A stretch of DNA of 26,185 bases from Bacteroidales bacterium (GTDB taxonomy: Bacteria > Bacteroidota > Bacteroidia > Bacteroidales > Muribaculaceae): positions 1 through 26,185 of the forward strand of contig SFER01000004.1 in the NCBI GenBank assembly GCA_004557195.1, in the 5' to 3' direction. Under the pieces are notes generated by a model that was not told the DNA's origin, ran no database searches, and worked only from the letters and a program-made list of their open reading frames with translations. Of this stretch, positions 1-8,833 are shown in pieces (within the stretch, counting starts at the first letter, position 1; the number at the start of each line of letters is the position of its first letter). The position numbers and the translations under genes were made by a program.

Positions 1-113
1 GTGAATCCCAGCCGGGACGAGATAGATTTAGCCACATCGAGGAGTGTGTCTCCGCCATTCACCGGGATGTATTCGCCGGTGTTTTTGCAATAGATTTTGA
101 GAAGATTATCCAT
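1..113 (-). CDS. Nucleoside (uridine) kinase with N-terminal TGS domain, N-terminal 37 codons only
   Basis: An open frame starts at the ATG complementary to 111-113 and runs off the left edge. The visible peptide begins MDNLLKIYCKNTGEYIPVNG and continues with a G-D-T-L-L-D-V-A stretch. This start (short beta strand, IYCKNTG, then a 'G.(S/T)LLD' turn) resembles the TGS-like domain that opens the roughly 550-residue uridine-kinase-family proteins of Bacteroidetes. The P-loop kinase domain would lie outside the window, so the kinase activity is inferred from the family and not seen. It is divergent from the phosphate transporter gene at 263, and the two share a 149-bp AT-rich intergenic region. 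Confidence 0.6.
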   Translation of the reverse strand, partial: MDNLLKIYCKNTGEYIPVNGGDTLLDVAKSISSRLGF

Positions 114-125
114 AACAATATCGGT

Positions 126-156
126 TAAAAATATTCGACCATAAAATTATTACAAA
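126..156 (-). promoter_or_regulatory. Possible promoter of the nucleoside kinase gene
   Basis: On the minus strand a TTTG (153-156) and a TATTTTTA (126-133) are 19 bp apart, matching Bacteroidetes -33 and -7 spacing. The last base of the -7 box deviates from TAnnTTTG. The region is very AT-rich, so a chance match is possible. Confidence 0.35.
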
Positions 157-196
157 AAAAGATAGCCTGCAATTTTTTTTAGCACAATAATTTCGC

Positions 197-204
197 TATT
201 TTTG
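197..204 (+). promoter_or_regulatory. -7 box of the Na+/phosphate transporter gene
   Basis: TATTTTTG matches the Bacteroidetes -7 consensus TAnnTTTG and lies 58 bp before the ATG at 263. No clean TTTG is present at -33; a T-run at 173-180 sits at about the right distance. A leader of about 50 nt would result. Confidence 0.45.
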
Positions 205-262
205 TACAAAATTTCTAATCTTTTATTCCGATTGTAAAAAATCGAAACAAAACAGTAGTGAT

Positions 263-2107
263 ATGAACTATACGTTACTCAACTTTCTCACTTTGCTCGG
301 TGCCGTGGGGTTGTTCCTATATGGAATGAAGGTGATGAGCGAAGGCTTGCAGAAAGTCGCGGGAGACAAGATGCGCGGCATCCTCTCAGCAATGACCAAA
401 AATCGTTTTGCCGGAGTGTTTACCGGTATTCTCATCACAGCATTGATTCAAAGTTCGTCGGCATCGACAGTGATGGTGGTGAGTTTCGTGAATGCCGGAT
501 TGATGACTTTGGGACAATCTATGGCGGTGATAATGGGTGCCAATATCGGTACCACTTTCACAGCGTGGATTATCTCAATTTTTGGTTTTAAGGTGAACAT
601 TTATGCGTTTGCCATCCCGTTAATTGGTTTTGCAACTCCCTTGCTTTTTAGCAAGAAGAGCAACCACAAGTCGATTGGTGAGTTCCTCATCGGATTCTCA
701 TTTCTGTTTATGGGCTTGCAGTTTATCGGCATGAATGTCCCCGACCTTAAATCAAGCCCCGAAATTTTCCAATTCCTTCAAGACTACACCTCCAAAGGCT
801 TCCTTTCGGTGCTGATTTTCGTGTTTGCCGGTATGCTCATCACAATGGTTATCCAGTCGTCGGCAGCCACATTTGCCATTGTGCTCATCATGTGTAGCAA
901 AGGGTGGATACCATTCGATATGGGCTGTGCGATAGTTCTCGGCTCGAATATCGGTACAACCATCACCCCTATTCTTGCATCGTTTAGCGGTAACATCGCA
1001 GCCAAGAAAGCGGCGCTCGGGCACTTGCTTTTCAACCTGTTTGGTACGCTGTGGACCGTTGCGCTCTTCTTCCCCTTTGTCGATTTGAACGTGTGGATTA
1101 CCGATGCGCTCGGTCAAGGCGACCCGAGGTTGCTTATGGGATATGCCAACGAGTTGCAGGCATCAAATCCTGCGCTTTTCGACCAGGTGATGGCTGGCGG
1201 AGGCTCACATGGCGTCCCCGAGGCGGCACGTCTCATCCAGTTGCAGTTTGCCGTGTCGTTCGGGCTTTCAATGTTCCACTCGGTGTTCAACATCGTCAAC
1301 CTCACAGTGATGATTTGGTTCACCGAAACCTATGTTAAGATTACCAATTTCCTCATCCGCACCAAGAACAAGGAAGACGAGGAATTCCAACTCAAATTCA
1401 TCTCTCGCGGTCTTCTCAACGCATCCGAATTGAATATCACTCAGGCTCAGCGCGAAATTTCGGTGTATGCCGAGCGTGTTGACAGGATGTATGATATGGT
1501 GCGCGAACTCATCCACATCAAGCCGGGCACCGAGGAGTTTAACAAACTCTATAGCCGCATCGAGAAATATGAGGAGATAAGCGACCGCATGGAAATCGAG
1601 ATTGCCAACTACTTGAACCGCGCCAGCGACGGCAGATTGAGTTACGATGGTAAGTTGCGAATTGCAGCCATGCTCAATGTTATCACCGAAATCGAGAGCA
1701 TTGCCGACAGCTGCTTCAACATTGCCAAAACAATCGTCCGCAAGGAAGATGCACATGCCAAATTCAACGACACCATCTATTCTTGCATCGACACAATGAT
1801 GAACTATACCAAGGAGGCTATTTCTAATATGCTCAAAATCCTCTCCGACATCGAGAATGTGCACGAAAAAGACCTCATTTTCAGTTACAACAAGGAGCGT
1901 GAGATTAACAACTACCGCAACCTCGTTCGCACCGAAAATATCGATAATATCAACAATAAAGTGTATGAATACCAGAGCGGTATCTACTTTATGGATATCA
2001 TTTGCGAGACAGAAAAACTCGGCGACTACATTATCAATGTCATCGAAGGTGTAGAGCACCAGTTCCGCAAAACCCGCGAAAACGAATTGAACGCGGTTCA
2101 TCCATAA
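263..2107 (+). CDS. Na+/phosphate cotransporter family protein with C-terminal PhoU-like domain
   Basis: A 614-residue inner-membrane protein of the sodium:phosphate symporter (PNaS, NptA/YjbB-like) family, expected to import inorganic phosphate with Na+. The family's two inverted transport repeats are visible: QSSSAST at residues 63-69 with GANIGTT at 92-98, then QSSAAT at 198-203 with GSNIGTT at 227-233. Hydrophobic segments fill residues 5-20, 50-110, 140-160, 180-270 and 325-365. From about 385 onward the protein is soluble, helical and charged, as in the PhoU-like domains fused to bacterial members. The length is typical of transporter-PhoU fusions. It is the first gene of a plus-strand pair, but the rubrerythrin that follows has its own promoter and no obvious functional link. 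A bacterial exporter role, as reported for YjbB, is an alternative to import. Confidence 0.9.
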   Translation: MNYTLLNFLTLLGAVGLFLYGMKVMSEGLQKVAGDKMRGILSAMTKNRFAGVFTGILITALIQSSSASTVMVVSFVNAGLMTLGQSMAVIMGANIGTTFTAWIISIFGFKVNIYAFAIPLIGFATPLLFSKKSNHKSIGEFLIGFSFLFMGLQFIGMNVPDLKSSPEIFQFLQDYTSKGFLSVLIFVFAGMLITMVIQSSAATFAIVLIMCSKGWIPFDMGCAIVLGSNIGTTITPILASFSGNIAAKKAALGHLLFNLFGTLWTVALFFPFVDLNVWITDALGQGDPRLLMGYANELQASNPALFDQVMAGGGSHGVPEAARLIQLQFAVSFGLSMFHSVFNIVNLTVMIWFTETYVKITNFLIRTKNKEDEEFQLKFISRGLLNASELNITQAQREISVYAERVDRMYDMVRELIHIKPGTEEFNKLYSRIEKYEEISDRMEIEIANYLNRASDGRLSYDGKLRIAAMLNVITEIESIADSCFNIAKTIVRKEDAHAKFNDTIYSCIDTMMNYTKEAISNMLKILSDIENVHEKDLIFSYNKEREINNYRNLVRTENIDNINNKVYEYQSGIYFMDIICETEKLGDYIINVIEGVEHQFRKTRENELNAVHP

Positions 2108-2123
2108 TCAATTAAAAAATGAA

Positions 2124-2156
2124 TTTGCATTGTTTGAAATTTATTTATTAAATTTG
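2124..2156 (+). promoter_or_regulatory. Promoter of the rubrerythrin gene
   Basis: TTTG at 2124-2127 and TAAATTTG at 2149-2156 are separated by 21 bp, a good match to the Bacteroidetes -33/-7 pair. The leader to the ATG at 2192 is roughly 30 nt and A-rich, without a Shine-Dalgarno sequence. Confidence 0.6.
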
Positions 2157-2191
2157 CAATCGATTAATTATTAATCTAAACAAAAAGAACG

Positions 2192-2734
2192 ATGAAAGAA
2201 TTAAAAGGAACAAAGACCGAAGCCAACCTTTGGGAGGCTTTTGCAGGCGAATCTCAAGCCCGCAACAAATACACCTACTATGCTTCTAAAGCAAAGAAGG
2301 ACGGATATGTGCAAATTGCCAAGATTTTTGAGGAAACTGCCAACAACGAGAAGGAACACGCCAAAATCTGGTTCAAACTCCTTCATGAAGGTGGTATCCC
2401 CGACACTCCTGCCAACTTGCTCGACGCTGCCACAGGCGAAAACTATGAGTGGACCGATATGTACGACCGCATGGCTAAAGAAGCCAAAGAAGAAGGTTTC
2501 GACCACATTGCTTTCCTCTTTGAGAGTGTAGGCAAAATCGAGAAAGAGCACGAGGAACGCTATCGCAAACTCCTCAAGAACGTGGAAGACGAAATCGTGT
2601 TCTCTCGCGAGGGCGACAAAATCTGGCAATGCAGCAACTGTGGCCACATCGTTGTGGGCAAGCAAGCTCCCGAAATGTGCCCCGTTTGCGCTCACCCGAA
2701 AGCATATTTCGAAATCAAAGCAGAAAACTATTAA
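2192..2734 (+). CDS. rbr: Rubrerythrin
   Basis: A 180-residue cytoplasmic non-heme iron protein that reduces hydrogen peroxide in anaerobes, taking electrons through rubredoxin or NADH-dependent partners. The N-terminal ferritin-like four-helix domain has the diiron ligands expected of the family: E20, the E53-x-x-H56 pair and the E117-x-x-H120 pair. The C-terminal rubredoxin-like domain has a complete Fe(SCys)4 site: C147 and C150, then C163 and C166, in a WQCSNCGH ... MCPVCAHP context. Length and domain order are those of classical rubrerythrin. The gene has its own promoter and a strong downstream terminator, so it is probably monocistronic. It indicates an obligate anaerobe with transient oxygen exposure. 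Confidence 0.96.
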   Translation: MKELKGTKTEANLWEAFAGESQARNKYTYYASKAKKDGYVQIAKIFEETANNEKEHAKIWFKLLHEGGIPDTPANLLDAATGENYEWTDMYDRMAKEAKEEGFDHIAFLFESVGKIEKEHEERYRKLLKNVEDEIVFSREGDKIWQCSNCGHIVVGKQAPEMCPVCAHPKAYFEIKAENY

Positions 2735-2758
2735 TTCCTATCCGGAATTGGAATCATG

Positions 2759-2791
2759 GACTGCCCGACAAGTTTGGGCAGTCTTTTTTTT
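2759..2791 (+). terminator. Rho-independent terminator of the rubrerythrin gene
   Basis: A perfect 8-bp stem GACTGCCC (2759-2766) / GGGCAGTC (2776-2783) with a 9-nt loop is followed directly by eight T (2784-2791). It begins 24 bp after the stop codon. Confidence 0.9.
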
Positions 2792-2928
2792 GCGCCGTCG
2801 AAGCACTTCCGGTGCAAAGATACAACCGAAAACGTAGTTAAATTCGGTGAATTTGTCCTAATTCGCTCAAAATGCAGAAATTCCGTTGCCGCAGCTGCTA
2901 TTTTTGCAGCGTGGTGTTGTAAAGGGGC

Positions 2929-2964
2929 AAAAAAAGAGGGCGGCGCCATGTGGTCGCTGCCCTC
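2929..2964 (-). terminator. Rho-independent terminator of RNase R gene
   Basis: In the minus-strand direction, a 10-bp stem with one mismatch (2955-2964 with 2936-2945) and a 9-nt loop is followed by seven U (complement of A 2929-2935). It lies about 30 bp past the RNase R stop codon. Together with the terminator at 2759 it ends the two convergent genes. The 137 bp between the two terminators (2792-2928) hold no gene that I can support. Confidence 0.8.
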
Positions 2965-2995
2965 AAGCAAGCTGGAGAAAGTTATGAAATGAATA

Positions 2996-5278
2996 TTATT
3001 TGCGAGCACGACGGCGTTTTCCGCGCTTACTCGGCTTGGAATTTGCGCCTTCATGCTTTTCTCTTTTGTCCTTCATCTTTTTGGGCATGCTGAATGCGGG
3101 TTTCATCTTGCCATTCTTGAGGTCGGGATTGGCGGGATGGTCTTTATCGACGAGCGCAAAATCGAGTTGCTTCTTGGCAAGATCTGCGCGTGCCACTTGG
3201 ATTGTAATCGGGTCACCGAGGCGGTAGCGCATCTTCTTGCGCCTTCCGATGAGGCAATAGTTCTTCTCGTCGAGTTCGTAGAAATCATCTTCAAGGTCGC
3301 GAATGGGCACAAGTCCCTCGCACTTGTTTTCGTTGAGTTCTACATATAGGCCCCATTCCGTTACGCCCGAGATAACTCCTTCATACACCTCGCCGAGGCG
3401 TTCACCCAAGTATTCCACCTGCTTGTATTTAATCGACGCGCGCTCGGCATTGGCTGCGAGTTGTTCCATTTCGCTGCAGTGCTTGCACTCGTCTTCGAGT
3501 TTCTGCTTGTTTACGCTTCGCCCGCCGTTGAGATACTTGTCGAGAAGGCGGTGTACCATCATATCGGGATAGCGCCTGATAGGTGATGTGAAATGGGTGT
3601 AGAAGTCAAATCCGAGTCCGTAGTGTCCAATGTTGTCGGTGGTGTAAACCGCTTTAGCCATCGAGCGCATAGCGAGTGTGGAGATGAGGTTTTCCTCCCC
3701 TTTCCCCTTGATGTCTTGTAGCAAAGTGTTGAGCGACTTGTTCATCTCTATTCGCTTGCTGCTCAAGCGGAATTTATGCCCGAATGTGCGAGCGATTTCC
3801 ACAAGATTTGCAAGTTTCTCCTCGTTGGGTACATCGTGCACGCGATAGACAAACGCCTTGGTGGAGCGTCCGCGCTTCATCTTGCCGATTGCCTCTGCCA
3901 CAGTCTTGTTGGCAAGGAGCATAAACTCCTCGATGAGTTTGTTGGCGTCTTTAGATTCCTTGAAATACACATCTATAGGGCGTCCGGTCTCATCGATATC
4001 GAATCTCACCTCGCAGCGGTCGAAATCGATGGAGCCTTCCTCGTAGCGACGCGCGCGGAGAATCTTGGCAAGGCGGTCGAGTGTGAGAATCTCCTCGCAG
4101 AAATCCCCTTTCCCGGTTTCGATTCGCTCTTGAGCCTCCTCGTAGGTGAAACGGCGGTCGCTCTTTATCACGGTGCGGCAAATATCCTTATTAATCACCT
4201 TGGCATTGGCATCCATCTCGAAAACGCAGGAGAAGGTGAGTTTCTCCTCGTCGGGGCGTAGCGAGCAAATGCCGTTACACAGGTGCTCGGGGAGCATAGG
4301 CACCACTCGGTCAACGAGATACACCGAAGTGGCGCGGCTTTCAGCCTCCTGGTCGATTGTCGAGCCGGGAGTAACATAGTGGGTTACATCGGCGATGTGA
4401 ACTCCCACCTCATAATTGCCGTTATCGAGTGTGCGAATAGATAGCGCGTCGTCAAAGTCCTTGGCATCCTTCGGGTCGATGGTAAATGTGGTGATTTCAC
4501 GCATATCGCGGCGCGCTGCTACCACCTCGGGGGTGATACCGGCATCGATTTTGTTAGCCGCAAGCACCACATCCTCGGGATAGACATAAGGCAACCCGAA
4601 CTCGGCAAGTATGGCGTTTTGCTCCACATCATTATTGCCGGTCTCACCGAGAATGTCAACAATCTCGCCTACAGGGCTGTTGGCATCGTCGGGCCACTCG
4701 ATAATGCGTGCTATCGCCTTGTCGCCGGTGTGCCCGCCCTTGAGCTTGTTCTTGGGAATGAAAATATCGGTTGCGAGAAACTTGGAGTCGGTAACAAGAT
4801 GGGCGAAATATTTCTCCACTTGCAGTGTGCCGATAAACACCTGGTCTTTGTGCTCAATGATTTGAAGAACTTCAGCCTCGGGCTCGAAACCGCGGCGGTT
4901 GGCGCAGATGTGCACCAGCACTCGGTCGCCGTTGAGGGCGTGCATCGAATTGCGTTCGGCTACAAAGATAGCCTCATCGGCATCATCGATTATCACGCTG
5001 TTCTTGCCATTGCTGCGGCGCACAAACACCCCCTCGCCGGTGGTGCCACGCTGCTTGGCTTTAAACTTGCCCGGACTCACCTCCGACAAAAAGCCGTCGA
5101 GTGCCAACTGCTCAAGAATCTCCACCACATCGGCGCGGCTCTTGGGGGTTGATGCCCCGACACCTGCCGACACCTGCTTATAGTTGTAAGCAGCCTGATT
5201 TTCTGTGTTGAAGAAGTCTATCACTGCTCCGCGCAAGTCGGCTTTCTTCTTTTGCGATTTATCTATATTCTTAGCCAT
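2996..5278 (-). CDS. rnr: Ribonuclease R (RNase II/RNB family 3'-5' exoribonuclease)
   Basis: A 760-residue processive hydrolytic 3'-5' exoribonuclease that degrades structured RNA, including mRNA decay products and defective rRNA. The order is canonical: N-terminal winged-helix region (residues 15-75), cold-shock OB folds (about 80-210), catalytic RNB domain (about 255-590) and an S1 domain (about 630-715, containing GVISGVTEWGLYVEL). The catalytic signature is intact, with Asp residues 268, 274, 276 and 277 in the IDPKDAKDFDDAL stretch. The C-terminus is a lysine/arginine-rich tail, as in RNase R of other phyla, probably for RNA or ribosome contact. A promoter lies just upstream and a terminator downstream, so it is probably a single-gene unit downstream of the murF-alr operon. 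Confidence 0.95.
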   Translation of the reverse strand: MAKNIDKSQKKKADLRGAVIDFFNTENQAAYNYKQVSAGVGASTPKSRADVVEILEQLALDGFLSEVSPGKFKAKQRGTTGEGVFVRRSNGKNSVIIDDADEAIFVAERNSMHALNGDRVLVHICANRRGFEPEAEVLQIIEHKDQVFIGTLQVEKYFAHLVTDSKFLATDIFIPKNKLKGGHTGDKAIARIIEWPDDANSPVGEIVDILGETGNNDVEQNAILAEFGLPYVYPEDVVLAANKIDAGITPEVVAARRDMREITTFTIDPKDAKDFDDALSIRTLDNGNYEVGVHIADVTHYVTPGSTIDQEAESRATSVYLVDRVVPMLPEHLCNGICSLRPDEEKLTFSCVFEMDANAKVINKDICRTVIKSDRRFTYEEAQERIETGKGDFCEEILTLDRLAKILRARRYEEGSIDFDRCEVRFDIDETGRPIDVYFKESKDANKLIEEFMLLANKTVAEAIGKMKRGRSTKAFVYRVHDVPNEEKLANLVEIARTFGHKFRLSSKRIEMNKSLNTLLQDIKGKGEENLISTLAMRSMAKAVYTTDNIGHYGLGFDFYTHFTSPIRRYPDMMVHRLLDKYLNGGRSVNKQKLEDECKHCSEMEQLAANAERASIKYKQVEYLGERLGEVYEGVISGVTEWGLYVELNENKCEGLVPIRDLEDDFYELDEKNYCLIGRRKKMRYRLGDPITIQVARADLAKKQLDFALVDKDHPANPDLKNGKMKPAFSMPKKMKDKREKHEGANSKPSKRGKRRRARK

Positions 5279-5293
5279 AACAATATGTTTTTA

Positions 5294-5326
5294 CAAAGGT
5301 AATAGATTGGAGCGAAAAATCGCAAA
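5294..5326 (-). promoter_or_regulatory. Promoter of the RNase R gene
   Basis: On the minus strand TTTG (complement of 5323-5326) and TACCTTTG (complement of 5294-5301) are 21 bp apart, which fits the Bacteroidetes -33/-7 promoter. The start codon at 5278 follows after about 15 bp, so the leader is very short. Confidence 0.55.
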
Positions 5327-5353
5327 ATATACACATAAAATTTCTAAAAGACC

Positions 5354-5372
5354 CTACTACTCGCGGTAGTAG
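5354..5372 (-). terminator. Hairpin at the 3' end of murF-alr, weak terminator candidate
   Basis: A perfect 7-bp inverted repeat CTACTAC / GTAGTAG with a 5-nt loop includes the stop codon of the murF-alr gene. On the minus strand it is followed by GGGTCTTTT, a poor U-tract. It may end or attenuate the long operon, with read-through into RNase R possible. Confidence 0.35.
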
Positions 5373-7837
5373 ATGCGCTTGATGCGACGGGATACCGAGG
5401 TGAGCACTTCGTAGGGGATGGTGCCGAGGATGTCGGAGATGGTGGATACCGGGATGTGGTCGCCGAATATCTCCACCGAGTCGCCTTCGCGGCACTGGGC
5501 GTCGGTTACATCTATCATGCACACATCCATGCATATATTCCCCACCGTGGGGCAGAGCGTGCCGTTAATCCACACTTTGAAGTTGCCGTTGCCGAGGTGT
5601 CGGTTCATGCCGTCGGCATATCCGATTGGTATTGTGGCGATGCGCGAGCGGCGGTGAAGCACTCCTCGGCGGCCATAGCCTATTGTGGTGTCGGCGTCCC
5701 ATTCTTTGATGGATATGATTACTGTGTGAAGCGACGACACCGGCTTTATTCCGGTTTCGGTGCCGTTGTTGAGGATGGAGACGCCATAAAGCCCGATGCC
5801 GAGGCGCACCATGTCGTGTTGGTGTTGAGGGAAGCGGAGTATCCCGGCGGTGTTGAGGATGTGGCGCTTTATCGGGTAGGGGAGTGCGTCGGATAGGATG
5901 TTGCAACAGCGGTCGAAGTATGCAAATTGTGAGAGCGTGTAGCGGTCCATCGCCTCATCGGGCATATCTGCCACTGCGAGGTGTGAGAACACGGTCGATG
6001 CCTTGATTACCGTCTGCCCCGAGAGCAGTTTAGCCAATTCGGGCAACTGTTCCTCGAGAAATCCGAGGCGATGCATTCCGGTGTCTATTTTGATGTGCAC
6101 CGGATAGTTGGACACGCCGAGCTTGCGCCCTTCCTCGATGATGCTGCGGCACACGTCGAGATTGAAGATTTCCGGCTCGAGGTTGTAGGCAAACATGGTG
6201 CGGTAGTTCATCACCACCGGGTTGAGCACCATGATGGGCATGGTTATGCCCGCTTTGCGCAAGTCAACGCCTTCGTCGAGCACTGCCACGGCAAGATAGG
6301 CGGCGCCGCGGTCCTGCAGTGTCTTGGCGATTTCGTAACTCCCTGCGCCATAGCCCGATGCTTTCACCATGCACACGATTCCGGTGTCGCGGCTCACATG
6401 GGAGCGGAAGAAGGTGAAATTGTGTGCGAGGTTGTCGAGATTCACCTCGAGCACTGTCTCGTGCTGGCGTTCTTGCAGCATCTCCTCAATAAGGTGGAAG
6501 CCGAAGCCTGGCGCGCCTTTGAGCAGAATTTGCTCGTTTTCGAAACTTCCTGCCGTCGTATGTTCGAGGAAATCGCTTGTGGTGGCGAAAATGCGGGAAT
6601 CGGCATCCACTCGGTCGCGATATTCGAGCCATTTGCTACCTATGGCTATGAAGCGCTTAACCCCTTTCCCGGCAAGCAGAGAGATGGCGCGACGATAGGT
6701 TTCCCGCTCTTTATAGGGTGGTGTTACGAGGTCGCTGAGCACCACGGTGCGGGAGCGGTCGGCGGTGGCGCGGCGGCTCATAAAATCGAGGGCTATTTCG
6801 AGTGAATCGACATCGCAGGTGTAATTGTCGCAGATAACCACGCAGTTGTTCACCCCGTCGCGCACATCGATGCGGGTGTCGATGCGCGGCAGTGTGGCAA
6901 GGCGTGCCTCCACTTCGGCGGCTTCCATCCCAAGGCAGAGGCGCATCACTGCGATGCAGTGGATTGCGTTCTCAATGTCGGCATTTGTGTCGAATGGGAT
7001 TTTCGCCGTTGCGTTGGTGCCATTCACCAAGTATTCAATCACGGCGCTACCATCGTCTGCCGATACATTCCTCACTTGCAGCGGTGCGCTATTGCCGCAT
7101 CGGCTCCACGAGGCTATTTTTTCGGTGGGGATGTCGCTCATGGCGTGGGCTATCCGTGTGTCGTCGGCACAAAACACCACATGGCGCAGTGTCGAGGTGT
7201 GGAACAGCAGTGCTTTCTCCTCGCATTTGGCATATTTCGATGGGAATCCCTCGTTGTGCTCCTCGCCAAGGTTGGTAAACACCCCTATTGTGGGCATTAT
7301 TATGTCGCGCAGCACTGCCATTTCGCCCACATTTGATATTCCGGCTTCGATAATGGCGCAATCGCAATCGGCAGATATTTGGCACACCGACATCGGCACT
7401 CCTATTTGGCTGTTGTAGCTGCGCGGCGAGCGGTCGATGTGGTATTTGTCGGCAAGTATGGCGTTCAACCACTCCTTGACGGTGGTTTTTCCGCGGCTGC
7501 CGGTGATGCCGATTATCTCAATGTCGGCACACTTGGCGCGATGCACTCGGGCAATGCGACGCAGTGCGTCGAGCGGTGAATCTACACACAAAAAGTTGGC
7601 ATCGCCATATTCCGGCAGGTCGGAAAAACGCTCCACGACAAAATTGCGCACCCCCTTGGCATAGAGTTCGGGGATGTATCTGTGTCCGTCGTTGGTGCTT
7701 GTGCAGATAGCAAAAAACAGAGTCGTAGCGGGGAATGTGAGCGAGCGCGAGTCGGTGAGGAAACTATCTATCATCGCATCGTGCAAAGCGGTGTCGATAT
7801 TTAGGATATCGGCTATTTCTTTAATCGAATACTGCAT
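5357..7837 (-). CDS. murF-alr: Bifunctional UDP-MurNAc-tripeptide:D-Ala-D-Ala ligase / alanine racemase (MurF-Alr fusion)
   Basis: An 826-residue cytoplasmic fusion of two peptidoglycan precursor enzymes, an arrangement characteristic of Bacteroidetes. Residues 1 to about 455 form the Mur ligase: ATP-binding loop GITGSRGKT at 110-118, the central NSQIGVP region at 142-148 and the ligase C-terminal domain from about 325. From about 462 a fold-type III alanine racemase follows. The PLP-binding lysine is K492 in MVKASGYGAG. The second catalytic tyrosine is probably in the later TIGYGRR segment, and the active-site-entry TIPIGYADG motif is present. One half makes D-Ala via L/D racemisation and the other attaches D-Ala-D-Ala to UDP-MurNAc-tripeptide. 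It is the last gene of a nine-gene run, starting 6 bp after the GSCFA gene. Confidence 0.95.
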   Translation of the reverse strand: MQYSIKEIADILNIDTALHDAMIDSFLTDSRSLTFPATTLFFAICTSTNDGHRYIPELYAKGVRNFVVERFSDLPEYGDANFLCVDSPLDALRRIARVHRAKCADIEIIGITGSRGKTTVKEWLNAILADKYHIDRSPRSYNSQIGVPMSVCQISADCDCAIIEAGISNVGEMAVLRDIIMPTIGVFTNLGEEHNEGFPSKYAKCEEKALLFHTSTLRHVVFCADDTRIAHAMSDIPTEKIASWSRCGNSAPLQVRNVSADDGSAVIEYLVNGTNATAKIPFDTNADIENAIHCIAVMRLCLGMEAAEVEARLATLPRIDTRIDVRDGVNNCVVICDNYTCDVDSLEIALDFMSRRATADRSRTVVLSDLVTPPYKERETYRRAISLLAGKGVKRFIAIGSKWLEYRDRVDADSRIFATTSDFLEHTTAGSFENEQILLKGAPGFGFHLIEEMLQERQHETVLEVNLDNLAHNFTFFRSHVSRDTGIVCMVKASGYGAGSYEIAKTLQDRGAAYLAVAVLDEGVDLRKAGITMPIMVLNPVVMNYRTMFAYNLEPEIFNLDVCRSIIEEGRKLGVSNYPVHIKIDTGMHRLGFLEEQLPELAKLLSGQTVIKASTVFSHLAVADMPDEAMDRYTLSQFAYFDRCCNILSDALPYPIKRHILNTAGILRFPQHQHDMVRLGIGLYGVSILNNGTETGIKPVSSLHTVIISIKEWDADTTIGYGRRGVLHRRSRIATIPIGYADGMNRHLGNGNFKVWINGTLCPTVGNICMDVCMIDVTDAQCREGDSVEIFGDHIPVSTISDILGTIPYEVLTSVSRRIKRIYYRE

Positions 7838-7843
7838 AATTGG

Positions 7844-8821
7844 TTATTGAGAATACTTTTTGGTAATCGCCGATAGCCGTGCTGCGAGATAGGGGTAGGA
7901 AGCGGCAAGGTCGTCGGCTTTCTTTACAATTGTAGCGTTGTGCCGCTGCAGGAGCGCATCGCTGTCGGTCATGGGGCGATGTTGCAGCAGAAGTGAGAAT
8001 TTGCGGCAACGCTCGCCGGCGCTGATGGCTGTGGCGTCGCAGTGGCTGGTGAGGAATTTATCGTAGATGTAGTCGATGGCGACATCCGATGGATGCACCA
8101 TGTCGGAATTGTAAAAGCGGTAGTCGCGCAAGTCGTCGAGCATTATCTCGTATGATGGGAAATACTCGGTGCGAGACTCGGCAGCAACGATGTCGGCAGC
8201 AACGCGTAGCAGGCTCTTGCTGAGCATGTTCCCTGCGAGAGTGTCGGCGATGTGGCGAATGGGACTCACTGTGAAAATCACCCCGGAGGCGGGTGCCGAT
8301 GCCGATATGAGCGAGCGGATGCGCCGAAGGGCTTCCACAACCTCTTCGGGTTGCATAATGGTTCGCTCGAAGCGTGAGGCGGGAAGTTTGTGGCAGTTGG
8401 CTACCACCTTTTGCGATTCTTTCTCCCTATACACCCATGCCGTGCCGAGTGTAACCACTACCGTGGAGCAATGGCTCAGGTGGTTGCGTGCGGCATCAAG
8501 AGAGCGGTTCATAGCATCGAGTGTATCCGATTGCGATGCCATGGAAAACGAGGAATGGAAATCGAAGCAATGCCACCTGCCGTCGTGGAAGAACAGTTCT
8601 TCGGGAGTGATTTTTTGCCCCGATATGAGGATTTCGAGTTGTCGGGCAATGCTTTCGGGATTGTAGGAGACACCGAAAGGATTCACCATCACATCCCACC
8701 ATGCTTCGCGAAGTCTCGCACCCACATTGTCGGAAAAACAGGAGCCGAGGAGCATAATTTTGTCGTTATGCCCGAAACTCAATGCCGATGCAGGGATATC
8801 TATTTCGGTGCGAAACTCCAT
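7844..8821 (-). CDS. GSCFA-domain protein (SGNH-like hydrolase family)
   Basis: A 325-residue protein of the GSCFA family, named for its conserved N-terminal motif. That motif is present as GSCFS at residues 26-30, preceded by a beta strand (KIMLL), followed by WWDVMVNPFGVSYNP. The motif carries the position of the nucleophilic serine in SGNH/GDSL hydrolases, and the later DMVHPSDVAIDYIYDKF stretch resembles the family's closing D-x-x-H block. The substrate is not known; acyl-ester hydrolysis or transfer is inferred from the fold. There is no signal peptide, so it should be cytoplasmic. It lies immediately upstream of murF-alr (6 bp), and the tight spacing suggests cotranscription and perhaps a cell-envelope role. 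Confidence 0.85.
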   Translation of the reverse strand: MEFRTEIDIPASALSFGHNDKIMLLGSCFSDNVGARLREAWWDVMVNPFGVSYNPESIARQLEILISGQKITPEELFFHDGRWHCFDFHSSFSMASQSDTLDAMNRSLDAARNHLSHCSTVVVTLGTAWVYREKESQKVVANCHKLPASRFERTIMQPEEVVEALRRIRSLISASAPASGVIFTVSPIRHIADTLAGNMLSKSLLRVAADIVAAESRTEYFPSYEIMLDDLRDYRFYNSDMVHPSDVAIDYIYDKFLTSHCDATAISAGERCRKFSLLLQHRPMTDSDALLQRHNATIVKKADDLAASYPYLAARLSAITKKYSQ

Positions 8822-8833
8822 CCGTGCAAAGAT

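Noticed and set aside
1268..2101. A 277-codon minus-strand frame.
   Set aside because: It is antisense to the PhoU-like part of the phosphate transporter and has low-complexity Phe/Val/Asp-rich composition typical of a shadow frame.
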